Shown: positions 44,230 through 57,000, numbered from the stretch's first letter. The stretch is 64,000 nt of DNA from Euphorbia lathyris (GCF_963576675.1 NC_088918.1:59849501-59913500), one strand, 5' to 3'. The notes: generated from the sequence alone by a model not told the origin. Numbers and translations: made by a program.

Positions 44230-44780
44230 TTTGGCAAAAACTACAATTTGTAGCTTTCAGAGAAAATTGCTTTCACAACATATCGTACTAAGAAACCAAT
44301 TGCACTCCCATTAACCATTCTGTATACACAATGTTCATCCACGTTTTGCTCAAAACCATACTCGTTGACAGTTTCATCAAAACGCTTATTCCAAATCACC
44401 AATGATTGCTTCAGCCCATAAATGGACCTCTAAAATGTGCAAACTTATTTTGCATCCTTGATACAAAACCTTCAGGATGAATCATATATGCATTATCAAA
44501 CATATTTCCATTCAGGAAAATTGTTTTCAGATCTATTTGCCAAATCTCATAACTACAATGAGTAGCACTGGCAAACAGAATTCTATTCCATTTTAACATG
44601 GCTAGTAGAGAAAAAATTTCGTCATAATCAATTCCTTGCTTCTAACGATGTTCTTTAGCTACTAGTCGTGCCTTATAGGTGCTAACATTTCCTTCCATGT
44701 TGATTTTCTTCTTAAAGACCCATATGCATCCTATGAGTTTTATTCCTTCGGGTGAGTCCACCAAAGTTCATACTTGGTGA
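44230..44780 (-). pseudogene. Ty1/copia reverse transcriptase fragment
   Basis: Read on the minus strand: GCIWVFKKKINMEGNVSTYK, ARLVAKEHR, a stop, KQGIDYDEIFSLLAMLKWNR, then EIWQIDLKTIFLNGNMFDNA and YMIHPEGFV, and further on WNKRFDETV-like sequence. These are the N-terminal and first catalytic blocks of copia reverse transcriptase (Asp in QIDLKTIFLNG). The YVDD block is not present. It is a short, decayed fragment. Confidence 0.8.
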
Positions 44781-44819
44781 TATGGTATTAAATAAGTGTT
44801 ATGGACTTAAACCAATAAG

Positions 44820-45495
44820 GGGTAAATTACATACGTGGTGTACAACTTTTACCCTGTTTTCACACTTTGGTGTACAACCTTCATTTTTGCACATAAAAGT
44901 GCACAACCTTTTGGTGACCTCACACTAAAGTGTATAGCCGGTAATTGTGACCAAAGGTTTAATCCTGACCATTAAAAATATAAAAAAATGCAAAGGAAGT
45001 AAAGAAAATAAATAATTCAAGAAAAGTAATAAGTCACTTCTTTTTTTTCAAATATTCATTATCCACAAAATATTTTCAAAATTGAGTGATTTTTTTATTT
45101 ATTTTCTCAAATAAAGTGTTTATTTATCCTTAAAAAATCATACAGATAAATCAACATTTTAAAAAATATTTTCAAGAGTTGGGGAGATGAAGTAATCAAT
45201 TTAAAAGGTTTATTTTTCAGCATCACGTTTTCTTTGAAAACTGATTTTTTGGAATACAAAACGTAGGAATCTTGATGGTTTATGATGGTCTCTTGGTTTT
45301 TTAAGTTCTCACGAATTCAGAAACTATTTATGAAGGCAAAACAGAGTAATATTGAAGGAGAAGCAGATATTTTATTAACAACTATATATAAGGCTGCGAA
45401 AAATATGTCTACTCGGAAATTAATTATTTCAACAGTAATAACCAACTTTAATCCACATTTTTAAGTGGAATCATGTTCCTCGAAATAACATGCCA
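44820..45495. other. Stretch with one Mutator-type TIR, no gene
   Basis: 44818-44965 has the layered GTGTACAAC/CACACTTTGGTG pattern of Mutator-type TIRs (starts GGGGTAAATTACATACGTGG). The partner end was not found. The remainder is AT-rich and non-coding. Confidence 0.4.
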
Positions 45496-45499
45496 TAAG

Positions 45500-46440
45500 A
45501 ATCTTAGGTGATGTTTGATAAAACTTAAAATTAAGTGCTGAAAAACTAAGTGCTGAATATTATAATAGCTGAAAATATTAAATTCTGGAACTGTTTGATT
45601 TATACTGAAAATTAAGTACTGAATATAATTAATCTGTTTGATAACTACAATACGAAAAATTATAAAACTATAAAAAGGACAATATTACCCTTTTACATTA
45701 TTTAATTAATTTAAAGCTAAAATATAATAAATTGGATCCATATATTATAAATTTAATAAATATTATAAATTATAAAATAAAACTAAAATAATGATAATAA
45801 AAATTCAGGTATTAAATAATTGATAAGAAATTTGATCTCGTAAGTCGCTCATACACAGTTGATACGATTGTCCACATATTGCTCCTTCAATGTTTTGTGA
45901 AATATTATTTAGGGATCTTTCAAAAAAATCAAGTCTTTTTCATTAAATCTATCCTTGAACAATATGTAATAATAAATTATAGGAGAATGAATTATTATAA
46001 CCACTGAACATGAGAAAGAAAGACATAGGAAGTCAATCATATGATTTTATCATCAACGGTTAAATTATTTTCAAATTTCAGAATCTGGAAAAAAAAAAAA
46101 AGATGGACAAAATCTGAAAAAAAAAGGTGAAAAGGGGAAACCATATGTTGCACAGAGAAAAGAAAAAGAAGGAAGTAGATAGATTCTGGACCAAAAAAAA
46201 ATCATGGGTATAACAGTAAATAGCTTTAAACATAATCAAACAATATATCTGAGCGTGTTAAGTGCTCAATTTAAGTTAAAAAAATTAACTTACCTATTTA
46301 AGTGGATAATAGCTTAATGGAATAATTTAAGTGCCTAATAAAAAGTTATTATCAAACACACTTAAACTAAATAAGTACTTAATCTATTAATTTAAGTGCT
46401 TTTTTATTTTATCAAACAAGGTCTTAGTTAGAGTGGAGTA
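45500..46440. mobile_element. hAT-like MITE with TGTTTGATAAAA termini
   Basis: The left end (TTAGGTGATGTTTGATAAAA) and the right end (reverse complement CTAAGACCTTGTTTGATAAA) are inverted, and AATTAAGTGCTGAA-type motifs repeat inside at both ends. No clear 8-bp duplication. Similar ends occur at 29215-29460. Confidence 0.5.
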
Positions 46441-46499
46441 GTGGAAGACCGTTTCCAACGGATTTCTACCAACATCAACTATAAAAAAAAAAAGCATGA

Positions 46500-46675
46500 T
46501 TTACATTGTATTTGTACCTTTTATGGTTTTTTTTATTGCTCTTTATAGTCTATTTTCTTGCCTTTGTGGTTCTTATATTGGTTATAGCCTGTATGGCTGG
46601 AAAGTTTTATCGTGCTATATTTTTACTTTGTGATTCTATGGAATGAAATATGGTATTTTTATAAAAAAAAAAAAC
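46500..46675 (+). mobile_element. 5'-truncated LINE tail
   Basis: Matches the minus-strand tail at 18121-18330 (TTGCTCTTTATAGTC, GGTTATAGCCTGTATGGCTGG in part, TGATTCTATGGAATGAAATA) and ends in a run of 12 A at 46663-46674. Only the 3' UTR is present. Confidence 0.65.
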
Positions 46676-46689
46676 TCTTTCTTGACCTT

Positions 46690-46910
46690 ATTTCTCTGTT
46701 TTGTTTTTTCAACTTGATTTTCCAAATCACTTACGTCTTTGTTCCCCTAGCATTTCCACAATACTCCAAGCTTCACTAGCTTTTTATTTCAAAGTTTTCA
46801 ACTTAGCAAATTCAATGGTCAACTCAAGATTTTCTACCACTTCCATAAGAAATCTTCAAGCTTTAAAGTTGGTGGTCATTTCTAAGCATTGTTTCATTTA
46901 GGTTTCAAGT
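46690..46910 (-). pseudogene. Possible retrotransposon gag scrap
   Basis: On the minus strand EAWSIVEMLGEQRRK can be read, as in copia gag proteins, but order and frame around it are disturbed. Weak call. Confidence 0.2.
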
Positions 46911-47099
46911 TGATTCAATTTCAATTGCAATTTTTGTTACAAAAATTGTTGCAGGTTAATTACATTTTTCAAATTCGCTATTTTAATTTGTGTAATCAAA
47001 ATTCATTTTTTAATTCATTGAGTTGATTTATTTTAATCGTCATTGCTTGAGCTAATAAAGTTTTCTGTAGTAAAATTATGAACCAAATAAAAAAATTTA

Positions 47100-48290
47100 A
47101 TTTTTTTTATTAAAGATTGGTTAGCGAGGAAGGGCAAGCGGCGAACATCCCAGTTATGCTGGCACCCCCACCACAGAACCAAATTTATTAAAAGAATAAA
47201 AAAAATGTCACAAAACAAAAGAGTTTTAACAATAAATACCTCCGCAACCCGCAGGACCAGGAGCACCCGTGACAGACTTATCGGTATTGATCTTAATCCA
47301 ATCCCTTGGAGGTTGCTGCAAAAAAAAATTGGAGTAGTGCGTGGAGCCTTAGCAAGACGCTTTTCAATCCCGAGCTCACTTAAGATTTGAAGTTCAACTA
47401 GCGAATTCCAAACGGAGCCCCGTCTAGTGTGAGCAGATACACGAACAGCTCCCCAAATCCGTCTCAGCGTGACCGAAGTATCAGCCCTCTCATCCTCAAA
47501 AATGGACCTATTACGAGCAAGCCATAGAGCCCAAACCGTATTAACAATTGCTGCCACCCACAGATCAACGATTTGAGTACTGAAACGTTGAATAACAACA
47601 TGATTAACCAGATTCCTAAGAGTCGTGTCCGTGTTAATTCGTCTTCCAAACAATGAGCTAACACCATGCCAAATAAATTTGGAAAACCGACAGGAGACAA
47701 AAAGGTGGTCCAGCGTTTCAGTATCTAACGAGCACAAACTGCAACGAGAAACAACTTGACAGCCGCACAACTGAAGCTGATCATGTGTCGGCAAGTACCC
47801 AAGATAAACCCGCCATCCAATAAGCGAGTATGCAAGAGGAACACTCCGACATCTTAAAAAACGACTCCAAGGCTGTTGAGTAGGAGGAGATCTAAGCCAA
47901 GCGTACGTGAACTTAACAGTTAGAACCCCACTCGCAACTGGCTTCCAAACACATATATCAACATCGTCCCTACCCCGCCTAATATTTCGCAATCTATTCT
48001 CCACTTTCGCAGGTAACACGGACAGATTATGTCAATTATTACCATCCAAATAATCCTCCACCAAATCAAAACAACAGCGCTGTTGGCTAGCAGCTAGGCC
48101 AACCTGTGCAGCTAACAGAGGACACATCCAAGCCTCATTCCAAAAATTAAGTTCAGAGTGCTGACCAATCATCTATTTTAAAAGTCGGAACATGAAATCA
48201 ATTTCGGAATTAGCTTTCCTGGCACGCTCCCAAAATACCAACAAATCAAAGTTGAAATTAGCATTTTTCGGAAATATTGCTAACAGCCGA
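47100..48290 (-). pseudogene. LINE ORF2 fragment: zf-RVT and start of RNase H
   Basis: The frame 48019-47033 has the zf-RVT region (WKPVASGVLTVKFTYAWL; CSLCSLDTETLDHLFVSCRF, a Cys/His zinc site; WALWLARNRSIF). At about 47330 the reading shifts and DWIKINTDKSVTGAPGPAGC, the first RNase H strand, is found in another frame. Upstream (48180-48020) DWMIGQHSELNFWNEAW can be read. Both RT and most of RNase H are lost. It is a different LINE from the one at 32.4 kb by sequence. Confidence 0.8.
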
Positions 48291-48404
48291 AAAAAGCGGA
48301 ATAAAAATTTAAAATGAAAGCACGTGTAACAATAAGAAAATTATATAGCAGAATGTCCCCTCTAAAATTGGTATTTTACCTAAATTCCCTTAAAGGTTTT
48401 TTTT

Positions 48405-48480
48405 TTTTTTTGTGTACACTAAGGTTCGAACTTAAAACCTCCCATTTAAGTAACTTAAAACTCTTAATTACTCAAACTAA
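48405..48480 (-). mobile_element. Possible SINE remnant
   Basis: On the minus strand a GTTCGAACC B-box-like motif is followed by TTAGTGTACAC and a run of A (T run 48397-48412). This layout is typical of plant SINE 3' ends; the A-box is not clear. Confidence 0.3.
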
Positions 48481-48781
48481 TTTTAATTCATAAAGATTTA
48501 AATTATTTAAAATAGATATAGATTTTGATTATTAATATATGTATAAAATTTGAATCAAAGAGAGATCATCTTGAAATATTTAGTTATAAATGTAAAAATC
48601 ACAATATGTCTTTTTTATATATGTAATCAAATTATTCGGTTCAATGTTCATCAAATATATATTTTTTTTAAATAAAGTTTTGTGTGTGAATTAGAATTGG
48701 AGCTCTAAGACTTGTAGTTTTGAATGATGGAATGGTTTAAGATAGGGAAGACTGAGGTATTTTAAAAGTTGGACTTTCACA

Positions 48782-49731
48782 TAGACCCGGCAAAGCGATA
48801 CACGATCCGATGACACGACACGAATACGACATGCTTTTTTTAGTGTTAGTGTTTAGGACTTTATGACACGACACGAAAGTTGACACGACACGAAATGACA
48901 CGTTAATTTTCGTGTCATTTTCGTATCAACCCGAAAACACGAAACTGACCCGAAATTTAATTAAAGAAATTAAAAAAATTAAAAATTATAATAAACTAGG
49001 TTAAAAATAGACATGACTTTTCGTATTTATTAAAGTATAAATATAAAGAGTATAAAAAAAAACCTTATCTTATCTTATTATCTTAACTTATTAGGTTTTA
49101 ACTTTTCAAATTATGAATTTGAAGTAAAGTTCAAAATATTTGGAATGACAGATCAGGTCGTGTTTAGCAGGTCAGGTCGTGTTAATGTTGAGCTTAATAG
49201 GTAATGGGTCATTTTTGGGTTTACACGAAACTGACACGCTAATTTTTTAGTTGAGTTAGTGTTGATATGTGAACCCGAAAACGACACGAAATGACATGGA
49301 TATTGAAAATTATTGTTATATTCTCTTGTGTTTTTTATGTCACTTTATTAATAAAGATAATAAAATTATAATTATTAATTGCAAATATTGATTTGAATTT
49401 CCTAAATTGTTACAAACACATTACATGACCCTCTAACATGATATTATCGAACTTTTCGATAATTATTGTTAACATACTAATCTAAAAATGATATAAAATG
49501 TTTAAAAACAGTACCATATCTTCTTATATTTTTAAGAGTTATTATTAATATATATGCATAACAAAATTACATGTAACCCGAAAACACGACACGAAATCGA
49601 CACTAACCCGAACAGGTTAACACGACTTTGACACGAAAGTTTTTGGGTTGGGTTTGGGTTTACTCATTTTTGACACGAACCCGAAATGACACGACACGAA
49701 CACGACTCGAACACGATAATTGCTAGGTCTA
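48782..49731. mobile_element. hAT-type non-autonomous element, 8-bp duplication
   Basis: Ends TAGACCCGGCAA and, inverted, TAGACCTAGCAA. CTTTCACA flanks it at 48774-48781 and 49732-49739. Many ACACGAC/CACGAAA motifs lie near both ends, the subterminal pattern of hAT elements. The length is 950 bp, with no coding region. Confidence 0.9.
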
Positions 49732-49739
49732 CTTTCACA

Positions 49740-50480
49740 TGTTTACTAAAAATTGTTAATGTACAGCCTGTATTGTATATATCTTTAAATAGACAAAAAT
49801 CCAAAAATGTAAGTTTTTAAAAATGAATTATGAGTCTCACTTGAATCATATAAATAAATTTCCAATCAAAGAAAGAATAACTCGTTATCTTATCATTGTT
49901 TTTTCTTTTAAAAGAACATTTTCATTATTCAATTTTTAATGAAAAATCTTCAAACCTACGTACATCCTAACTCCAATTTAATTATATGTTATCTCTTCCA
50001 ATTTTCCCCATCAATTATTGTTATTCTTTCTTCTAAAATCATAACAATTCTATATATATATAACAATAATAATTGTAAGGGAGTAGTTTCGGATTTTAAT
50101 ACTTTGAGAACGATGCAATTTGTTATGATAGAACGAGAATTAAGGGTGAAATTGGTGTTTAAAGTTGACAGCAAAGTTCAATTTAGTCTAATTTAAAAAT
50201 TTAGGTATCAATTCGTCTTTTAAGTTAGTAAATTTTAATAAATTGATATAGATACAATCTGTTTTAATATAAAATTTTTATCAAATTTAGAACAATTTAT
50301 CAAAATTTACTGACTTGAGAACCGAGTTGATATTTCAATTTCGATTTGGACTAAATTGATTCCGATTACCAAGTTTGAGGGTCATTTGACCCTTAATTCC
50401 ATAAAATGGTAATTGTTATGTTTCCAATATTAGAAAAAAAATGGTACATTAAAATTAGAAGATATTTGGTATGACTGTTG
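49740..50480. other. AT-rich stretch without genes
   Basis: No gene. A stretch near 50180-50400 reads like a decayed MITE (GTTGATATTTCAATTTC, TTAGGTATCAATTCG) without clear ends. Confidence 0.35.
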
Positions 50481-50484
50481 AAGT

Positions 50485-51105
50485 TGATCAGTGGCGAATA
50501 CAAGATTGGTCGGTTGGGGGGACCGATTTTACACGTGCGAGCGCAATTTTTTTTTTTTTTTGCTAAATCGAACTTTTTCAAAAAAAAAAAATTCTATATA
50601 TACGTGTTACAATATGAGTGGTCAATAACCAGTTTTTAACTACCGATCTAAAACTTCTAAAAATTAAACTACATTATGTTTAAGATTCTTAACATATAAA
50701 AATATTGTGATTAATAGAAAAAATTGGAATTAGGAATAGGCAAAAAAAATTAGAAATTTGGATTTAAGAATGGCCTAACAGGTAAAAAAAATTAGAAATT
50801 TAGATTTAAGGATGACCTAATAGACAAAAAAAAACTAGAATTTTGGTTTAAAAAATAGAATTTTGGATTTAAAAATGGTCTAACAGGCCAAACAAATTAA
50901 AAATTTTTGATTTAGAAATAGCATAACAGGACCTGGGCCAATTTTAATTAGTACTCAATCAAAATTTCTTAGAAACAGGAGGCCGAAACCACCACAACTT
51001 CAAATTTTATGGAGACAGAAGGGGCCGGAACTATCCCTGATCATGGTGGTTCTAGCCGCCGGAGGACCCGAGCCCTCTGGCCCCTCCCTATCCCTGAAGT
51101 TGATG
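50485..51105. repeat. Degenerate element with 42-45 bp tandem units
   Basis: Starts near CAGTGGCGAATACAAG and ends in GGGCTCGGGTCCTCC-type sequence (minus strand). Between 50740 and 50940 about four diverged units (AATTAGAAATTTGGATTTAA, then TGGCCTAACAGG) follow each other. No coding region. Confidence 0.5.
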
Positions 51106-51878
51106 AATGATAATAATAATAAAAAAATTGTCTAATCAATCTTTTCTCATATAATTCAGTAAAAATAGCGTATGAAATGAGAAATTTCAAAATAATAGTT
51201 AAAATAAATTCATTATCTACTCTCAATTGATATAGTGAAATTAATGAATTGAATTGGTTTGAGTTATCTGAAAAAATGAGAGAATATAATATTTAGGTAG
51301 TTAAAAATGACTCATAACAGTGTTATTATTTTTTGAAAATAAAAAATCACAAATATTATTTTGTAACAAAAAAAAAATTACAATACTGAAAATGTCAAAA
51401 TTCTAAACTACATTTTTATTTTAACTTTTCCTAATTACAATTATAACTTTTTTTTTAGTTTCTAAATAATTATAAGATTTGCTCATTCACTTTGTTGCTT
51501 AATATGTATATGTACTTTCTGTAACCAATTTACCTTGCCATAATTATTTATGTATATGCTGTTTTGAGTTGGAGTAGAGATTGACATTGTTGCTTTTCAT
51601 GTCGTTCGCCGTTTGAATAAATGTTACTACTTTGAATATCCAATGGTTAAAGATATGTTTGTCCTTTCACAAGTTTAAAACAAAAATATGACATTAGCGA
51701 ATATAAATTCATCACGTGACATTTAAAAGATTCAAATCAGCACTCGGCTTAAGAAATTATGTATCACTTCCTTAGTCAAACTGCACAATATAACTCTGTA
51801 TTAGATATATCAAGACTCCGTCCATGATCCATCCATTACAACAATATATCATTAGTTGTAATCAAAACTTTAACAATG
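51106..51878. other. AT-rich stretch without genes
   Basis: No gene or repeat is supported. Confidence 0.4.
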
Positions 51879-51887
51879 TAATTTAAA

Positions 51888-52336
51888 GGCTTAATACATC
51901 ATTTGCCCCCTGAACTTTCAAAGTGTCCTAATAGCCCCTCAACTTGCATAAAATATTCAGTTAGCCCCCTGAACTTGCATAAAATGTAATGAATTGATCA
52001 CTCGGTCGCAAAAAAGTAAGTTAAATGCGGAAGACATATTACACGCATCTTAAAATGTTATTGATAATTAAAAAATAGATTAAAAATGAAGTTATTGCTT
52101 GCTCAACTATACAACTTGTCTTCTCTAATATTAGAACTGTATACCCCGATTTTGATCGTTTTATTTTTTTTACGACTCGTGCAATACATCTTCCGCATTT
52201 AACTTGTTTTTTTGTAACTGAGTGATAATTTGGTTACATTTTTTGCAAGTTCAGGGGGCTAACTGAACATTTTATGCAAGTTGAGGGGGCTATTAGGACA
52301 CTCTGAAAGTTCAGGGGGTAAATGATATATTAAGCC
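51888..52336. mobile_element. Mutator-type MITE with 9-bp duplication
   Basis: Inverted ends GGCTTAATACATCATTTGCC and GGCTTAATATATCATTTACC. TAATTTAAA flanks it at 51879-51887 and 52337-52345. TIRs are about 190 bp with GCCCCCTGAACTTG blocks. The length is 449 bp. Confidence 0.9.
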
Positions 52337-52345
52337 TAATTTAAA

Positions 52346-53100
52346 ATACTTTATTTGTAAATAAAACATATCACATATCTCTATTTGTAAACGTTTAAAT
52401 CACATGCCTCTGTTTTGTAAATTGGACAAACCCCAAACATTTTTTTGTGTACTTTTTCCTAAAATTAAGTGAAGGGAATCAATAATATCTCTTTCTTCCA
52501 AAATATAATTTCAAGGCCGAAATATGTACTAGAAAATTTTAATACTTTATCTTATGATTTCTACTACACATTTATTAACGTGATTAAAGAAAATCTTACT
52601 GTAAATAGGTTGTAATCGAGCCGACCCAAGTTTTGGCAAATCTTACAAATTTATTAACGTGATTAAAGCATATCTTGAGGCTGACTTTCACTTCTAGGTG
52701 AGAGTCTTCCCTCCCGAAGATCACGAAGATATTCCCAAAGCTCCCCTTCTAGGGGAATTCCCGAATCTTTACTAGTTTCTTCTTTTTCCTTGTAATGAAA
52801 TTTTTATATGTATAAATTTTCATTTCTTCCTTCGTCTTTGTCGGTTGAATGGATGCTTATTTTATAAATTTTAGTATCTTTGCTTAAAATGTACTTTTGC
52901 TTAATGATTGTGGCTAGAATCCTTGTAACATGCATATGATTGGCTTTAATGTAATCAATAAGAAATTCCAAACAAAGATGTTAAAATTAGTAAAATTCAT
53001 CACTTCTATTGCATTCGACTGCTACAGAAAGCAAGATTTACAATGTTGACAGAGTTATAGATGAAAGAATTTACAAAGTAAAAAATCGCACTATACATGA
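52346..53100. other. Non-coding stretch, possibly 3' end of the gypsy element
   Basis: No gene. It lies past the end of the gypsy polyprotein and may hold its LTR, but termini were not found. Confidence 0.35.
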
Positions 53101-53409
53101 TAGGTTTACTGATAAAACTTTCTTAATGACACCGCATTTTATGTTCTAGGAATGGGTCTTCCACTAAACTCTTGAAGCTTATAAGTATCGGTGCCCACAC
53201 ATTCCGTAATTTGGAATGGTCCTTCCTAATTTCTACCCAACTTGCCTAGATTATGAAGCTTTGGCATTCCTTAAAACCAAGTCACCTTGGAAAAATTGTC
53301 TAGGTCGATCTCGTTTGTCACGAGTTGCCTTAATTTTTTGCTTGTAAGTAGATGTTTTCATTACCGCTTGTTCTCTTCGTTCTTCGAGAAAATCTAGCTT
53401 CTGCCTTAT

Positions 53410-53931
53410 TCATTCCTCATTTCCATCTACTGAATAGTAGATTGCCTTGAGACTAGGGATTCCAATCTCAACCGAAACAAAAGCTTCAACTCCATATGTT
53501 AGGGAGAAAGGGGTTTCTCCGGTAGCCACTCTTGGAGTTGTTCTATATGCCCATAAGACATATTGTAATTCTTCTGCCCGATAACCTTTTGCTTTGCCCA
53601 AATTTTTCTTCAAGCCCTGAACGATGGTCTGATTTGTTACTTCGATCATTCCATTACTTTGGGGATGAGCAACCGAAGTAAACCGAAGCTTAATGTGTAA
53701 AGCCTCACAATGAGACTGAAAAGCATTGTAGTCAAACTGCTTTCCATTGTCCGTGATGATGGTATGAGGAACACCGAATCTACACATGATCATTTTCTCA
53801 ATGAATGTTATAAGCTGAGCTGAAGTGATAGAGGCCATTGCTTTGGCTTCAACCCATTTGGTAAAATGGTCCACAACTAAGATTAAGAACTTCTTTTGGC
53901 CTCTAGCCTTTGGGAATGCCCCCACGATATC
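53410..53931 (-). pseudogene. Gypsy integrase core
   Basis: Open frame with GAFPKARGQKKFLILVVDHF (first Asp region), TIITDNGKQFDYNAF (second Asp), VAHPQSNGMIEVTNQTIVQG (Glu) and ELQYVLWAYRTTPRVATGET. The D, D, E catalytic residues are all visible. The 16-bp duplication and the SINE interrupt its N-terminal side. Confidence 0.88.
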
Positions 53932-53947
53932 AATAACCCACATAGCG

Positions 53948-54084
53948 GCGGTGAAGCTCTTAGCCTAGTGGTTGAGAGCTTACCTATGACCAGGGAGGTC
54001 ATGGGTTCGAATCACATCCGGGTCTGGTTGGGATTTTTCTTTCTCTTTAATGTAAGCGCATTGTGCGTAAATTTTAAATAAAAA
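53948..54084 (+). mobile_element. SINE inserted in gypsy integrase
   Basis: A 137-bp tRNA-derived element: A-box TAGCCTAGTGGTTGAGAGC (53969-53987), B-box GGTTCGAAT (54004-54012), a short tail ending in A. AATAACCCACATAGCG occurs on both sides (53932-53947 and 54085-54100), a perfect 16-bp target duplication. It is the clearest SINE in the window. Confidence 0.92.
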
Positions 54085-57000
54085 AATAACCCACATAGCG
54101 AAAGGCCAAGTTGTTTTAGTAACCCTCATGGCCGCGACTGGGGACTGTATGATTGGTGCAAACTGTTGGCACTATAAGCACTTTCGTACTAGTTCAGCTG
54201 CATCCATAGCCATTTTAGGCCAGTAGAACCCTTATAGTTGCGCATTTCTTGACAAAGCATCTCTTCCTTCGTGATCCCCACAAATTCATTCGTGAATTTC
54301 CCATAGGATCAACTTGCCTTCATTGAAACCAACACACTTTAACCATGGTCGATCAAATGGTCTTTTGTATAAAACATTGTCGATCACTGAATATCTCCAT
54401 GCCTTTCTCTGAATTTTGACCTGCTTATTTTTATCCTCAGTTAAGACACCTGTAGTAAGAAATGTGAAGATGGGATAAAACCATTCATTAGAATCATCGA
54501 TCGACATGATTTTTGCTTGATTTATACTTAGGATAGGTATTTGTTCGATTCGGCAAGTGCAATATTTAGACCCATCTGGAGTCGAAGCAAGTTTTGCCAA
54601 ATAATCAGCTTCATCATTTTCCTCTCTTGTAACTCTTTGAATTTCTAAGCTCCGGCCTTCGGCCTCACACTCTTATAGCAAACTTTTGACCAGAGCTAAA
54701 TATTTCCTCCTAGTGTCTGTGTGAGTCTCGAAATTCTCTATAAGTTCACAAAGTACTAGTTGAGAATCACTTTTCAAAATTGCTCTGTCTAGCTTGATGA
54801 TGTTAAGAATTCGAATCCCTTGCAATAAAGCTTCATATTCAGCCACATTATTAGAAGCCCTGAAGCCTAATGCAGCAGCATACCGAAGCTTGATCTTATG
54901 AGGACCTTGCACGAAGACTCATATCCCAACATCTTCTTTGTTAGAACTTCCATCAACATAAATCTCCCAAACCCCAAAGAGTTTCGGGATAAGACTTTCA
55001 TCCTCGGGAATTTTGACCAAGAAGTCTGCCAAAACGTGTGCTTTAAATGCTTTCCTAGGCTCTTACTTTATATCAAATTTAGTCAACTTCAAAGCCCACT
55101 CTATAATTCTCCTAGAGGTTTATGGTCTTTGCAAAATCTTCCGAAGAGGCATGTCAGTTCGGACTATGATTGAGTGGCTCTGAAAACAATACATGGGCTT
55201 TTGAACAATTATTACCACCCCATAAGCAAGTTTCTCAAGCTTCGCATACCGAATCTCGGCAGCCCTGAAAACTCTGCTCACATAATACATATGAAATTGC
55301 TTTGTGCCTTCTTCCTGAACCTGCACCATGCCTATGGAGTCTTCAAAAACACTAATATATAAACACAACGTTTCCTCTAGCAAAGGCCTACTCAACAACG
55401 GTGGGGAAGCAAAAAAGGCTTTCAATTGCTCAAAAAGATGACTGACATTCGGCAGTCCATGCAAAGTCCTTCACCCATTTCAAACTCTTGTAGAATGACA
55501 TACATCTTTTGTCCAACCAAGAGATAAACCGACCCAAAGTATTTATCTTTCCATTCAGCTTCTGGAAGTTGTTAATTTTTTTTATGGTGGCTCCATATCA
55601 ACAATGTCTTGGATTTTGTCTGGATTTGCTTTGATACCCCTATGAGATATCATGAATCCAATGAACTTGCCTGAAGAAACGCCAAAAGTAAATTTTTAAG
55701 GGTTCAACTTTAGATTGTGCTCCTGTAAGGTAGCGAAGACGGTAGCCAAATTTGTCGTATGCTCTTCCACTGATCGACTTTTCACAATCATGTCATCAAT
55801 AAACACCTCCACCTTATCTCCAATAACATCACCGAAGATCTTACTTACCAGTCTCTGGTAAGTTGCTCTTACATTCTTCAAACCGAAGGGCATTACTTGG
55901 TACCCATACGTTCATTCGTCTGTCCGAAAGCAAACATTGGAAATGTCATCTAGATTCATCGGGATCTGGTGATATCCAGTTGCCGTATCAAATAATGAAT
56001 AAATGGCATACCCTGCAGTAGAGTCAATCAAAATATCAATGCACGTCAAAGGATAAGAGTCCTTTGGACATGCCTTATTAAGATCAATGAAGTCCACACA
56101 CATCCTCCATTTGACATAAGCCTTCTTCACCAGCACAAAATTCACAATCCACTTTGCACAAACTACCTTTGTTATATGCTCACAGTCTAATAATTTCTCT
56201 ACTTCGGTTCTGATAGCTTGTTATTTATCCATTCCATGATTCTTTAGTTTCTGTTTGATAGGAGTGGCATCCTTTTGATATTCAACGAGTGCATCATAAG
56301 ATCTAGAGATACTCCAGTTATGTCAGCCGGAGACTATGCAAAAGCCTAGACATTCGTCTTCAAAGTGGAAATGATGTATGCCTTTAGTTGCTCTGGAATC
56401 TCCAAAGCAATCTGAATAAATTTTCCTTCGGCCAACCATACTGTCTCCAAAGCTCCCACTAGCTTGGTCCTTTCACGCTCCTCTTCCATAGGATCTTATG
56501 TTGGCTTCATTTTTAACGAAGCCAAATAGGTTTCTTGGGCCACCATTTGGTTGCCTTGTGCCACTGCCATACCTTCCTTGGTTGGAATCTACCAAGCCAA
56601 ATGATGAATAGATAAAGTACTAGCAGATTCTGATAAGAGCGGATACCATACGATGACATTGTATGGCAATACTGAATCAATTACTAAAAATCATCCTTGG
56701 AATGCCACTTTACTAACCCATCACTAATAGAGACTTGCAAATATACACTACAGAGTGACCAGAAATCCCCACCAACGGTGATAGAGTGGGAATCAATTGA
56801 TTGTGATCAAGCTTTAATGCTTCATATGCCTTTCTGATAATGATGTTTGCAGAATTGTCTGTGTCAATGAATACCCTACGAACCTTATACTCCTCAACAG
56901 TAATCTCAATTACCAAAGCATCATTATGTGCTTGTTGATTGAAATTATCGAATGAAAACTCAACCTTAGAACTGGAAATTCTTTCCTTGCCCTTCTCCAT

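Noticed and set aside
46690..46901. 66-codon plus-strand frame
   Set aside because: No likeness to a known protein; the minus strand shows weak copia gag text instead.
53940..54030. tRNA gene in the gypsy integrase
   Set aside because: A and B boxes are present, but no acceptor stem or anticodon arm can be formed; the target duplication and tail show a SINE.
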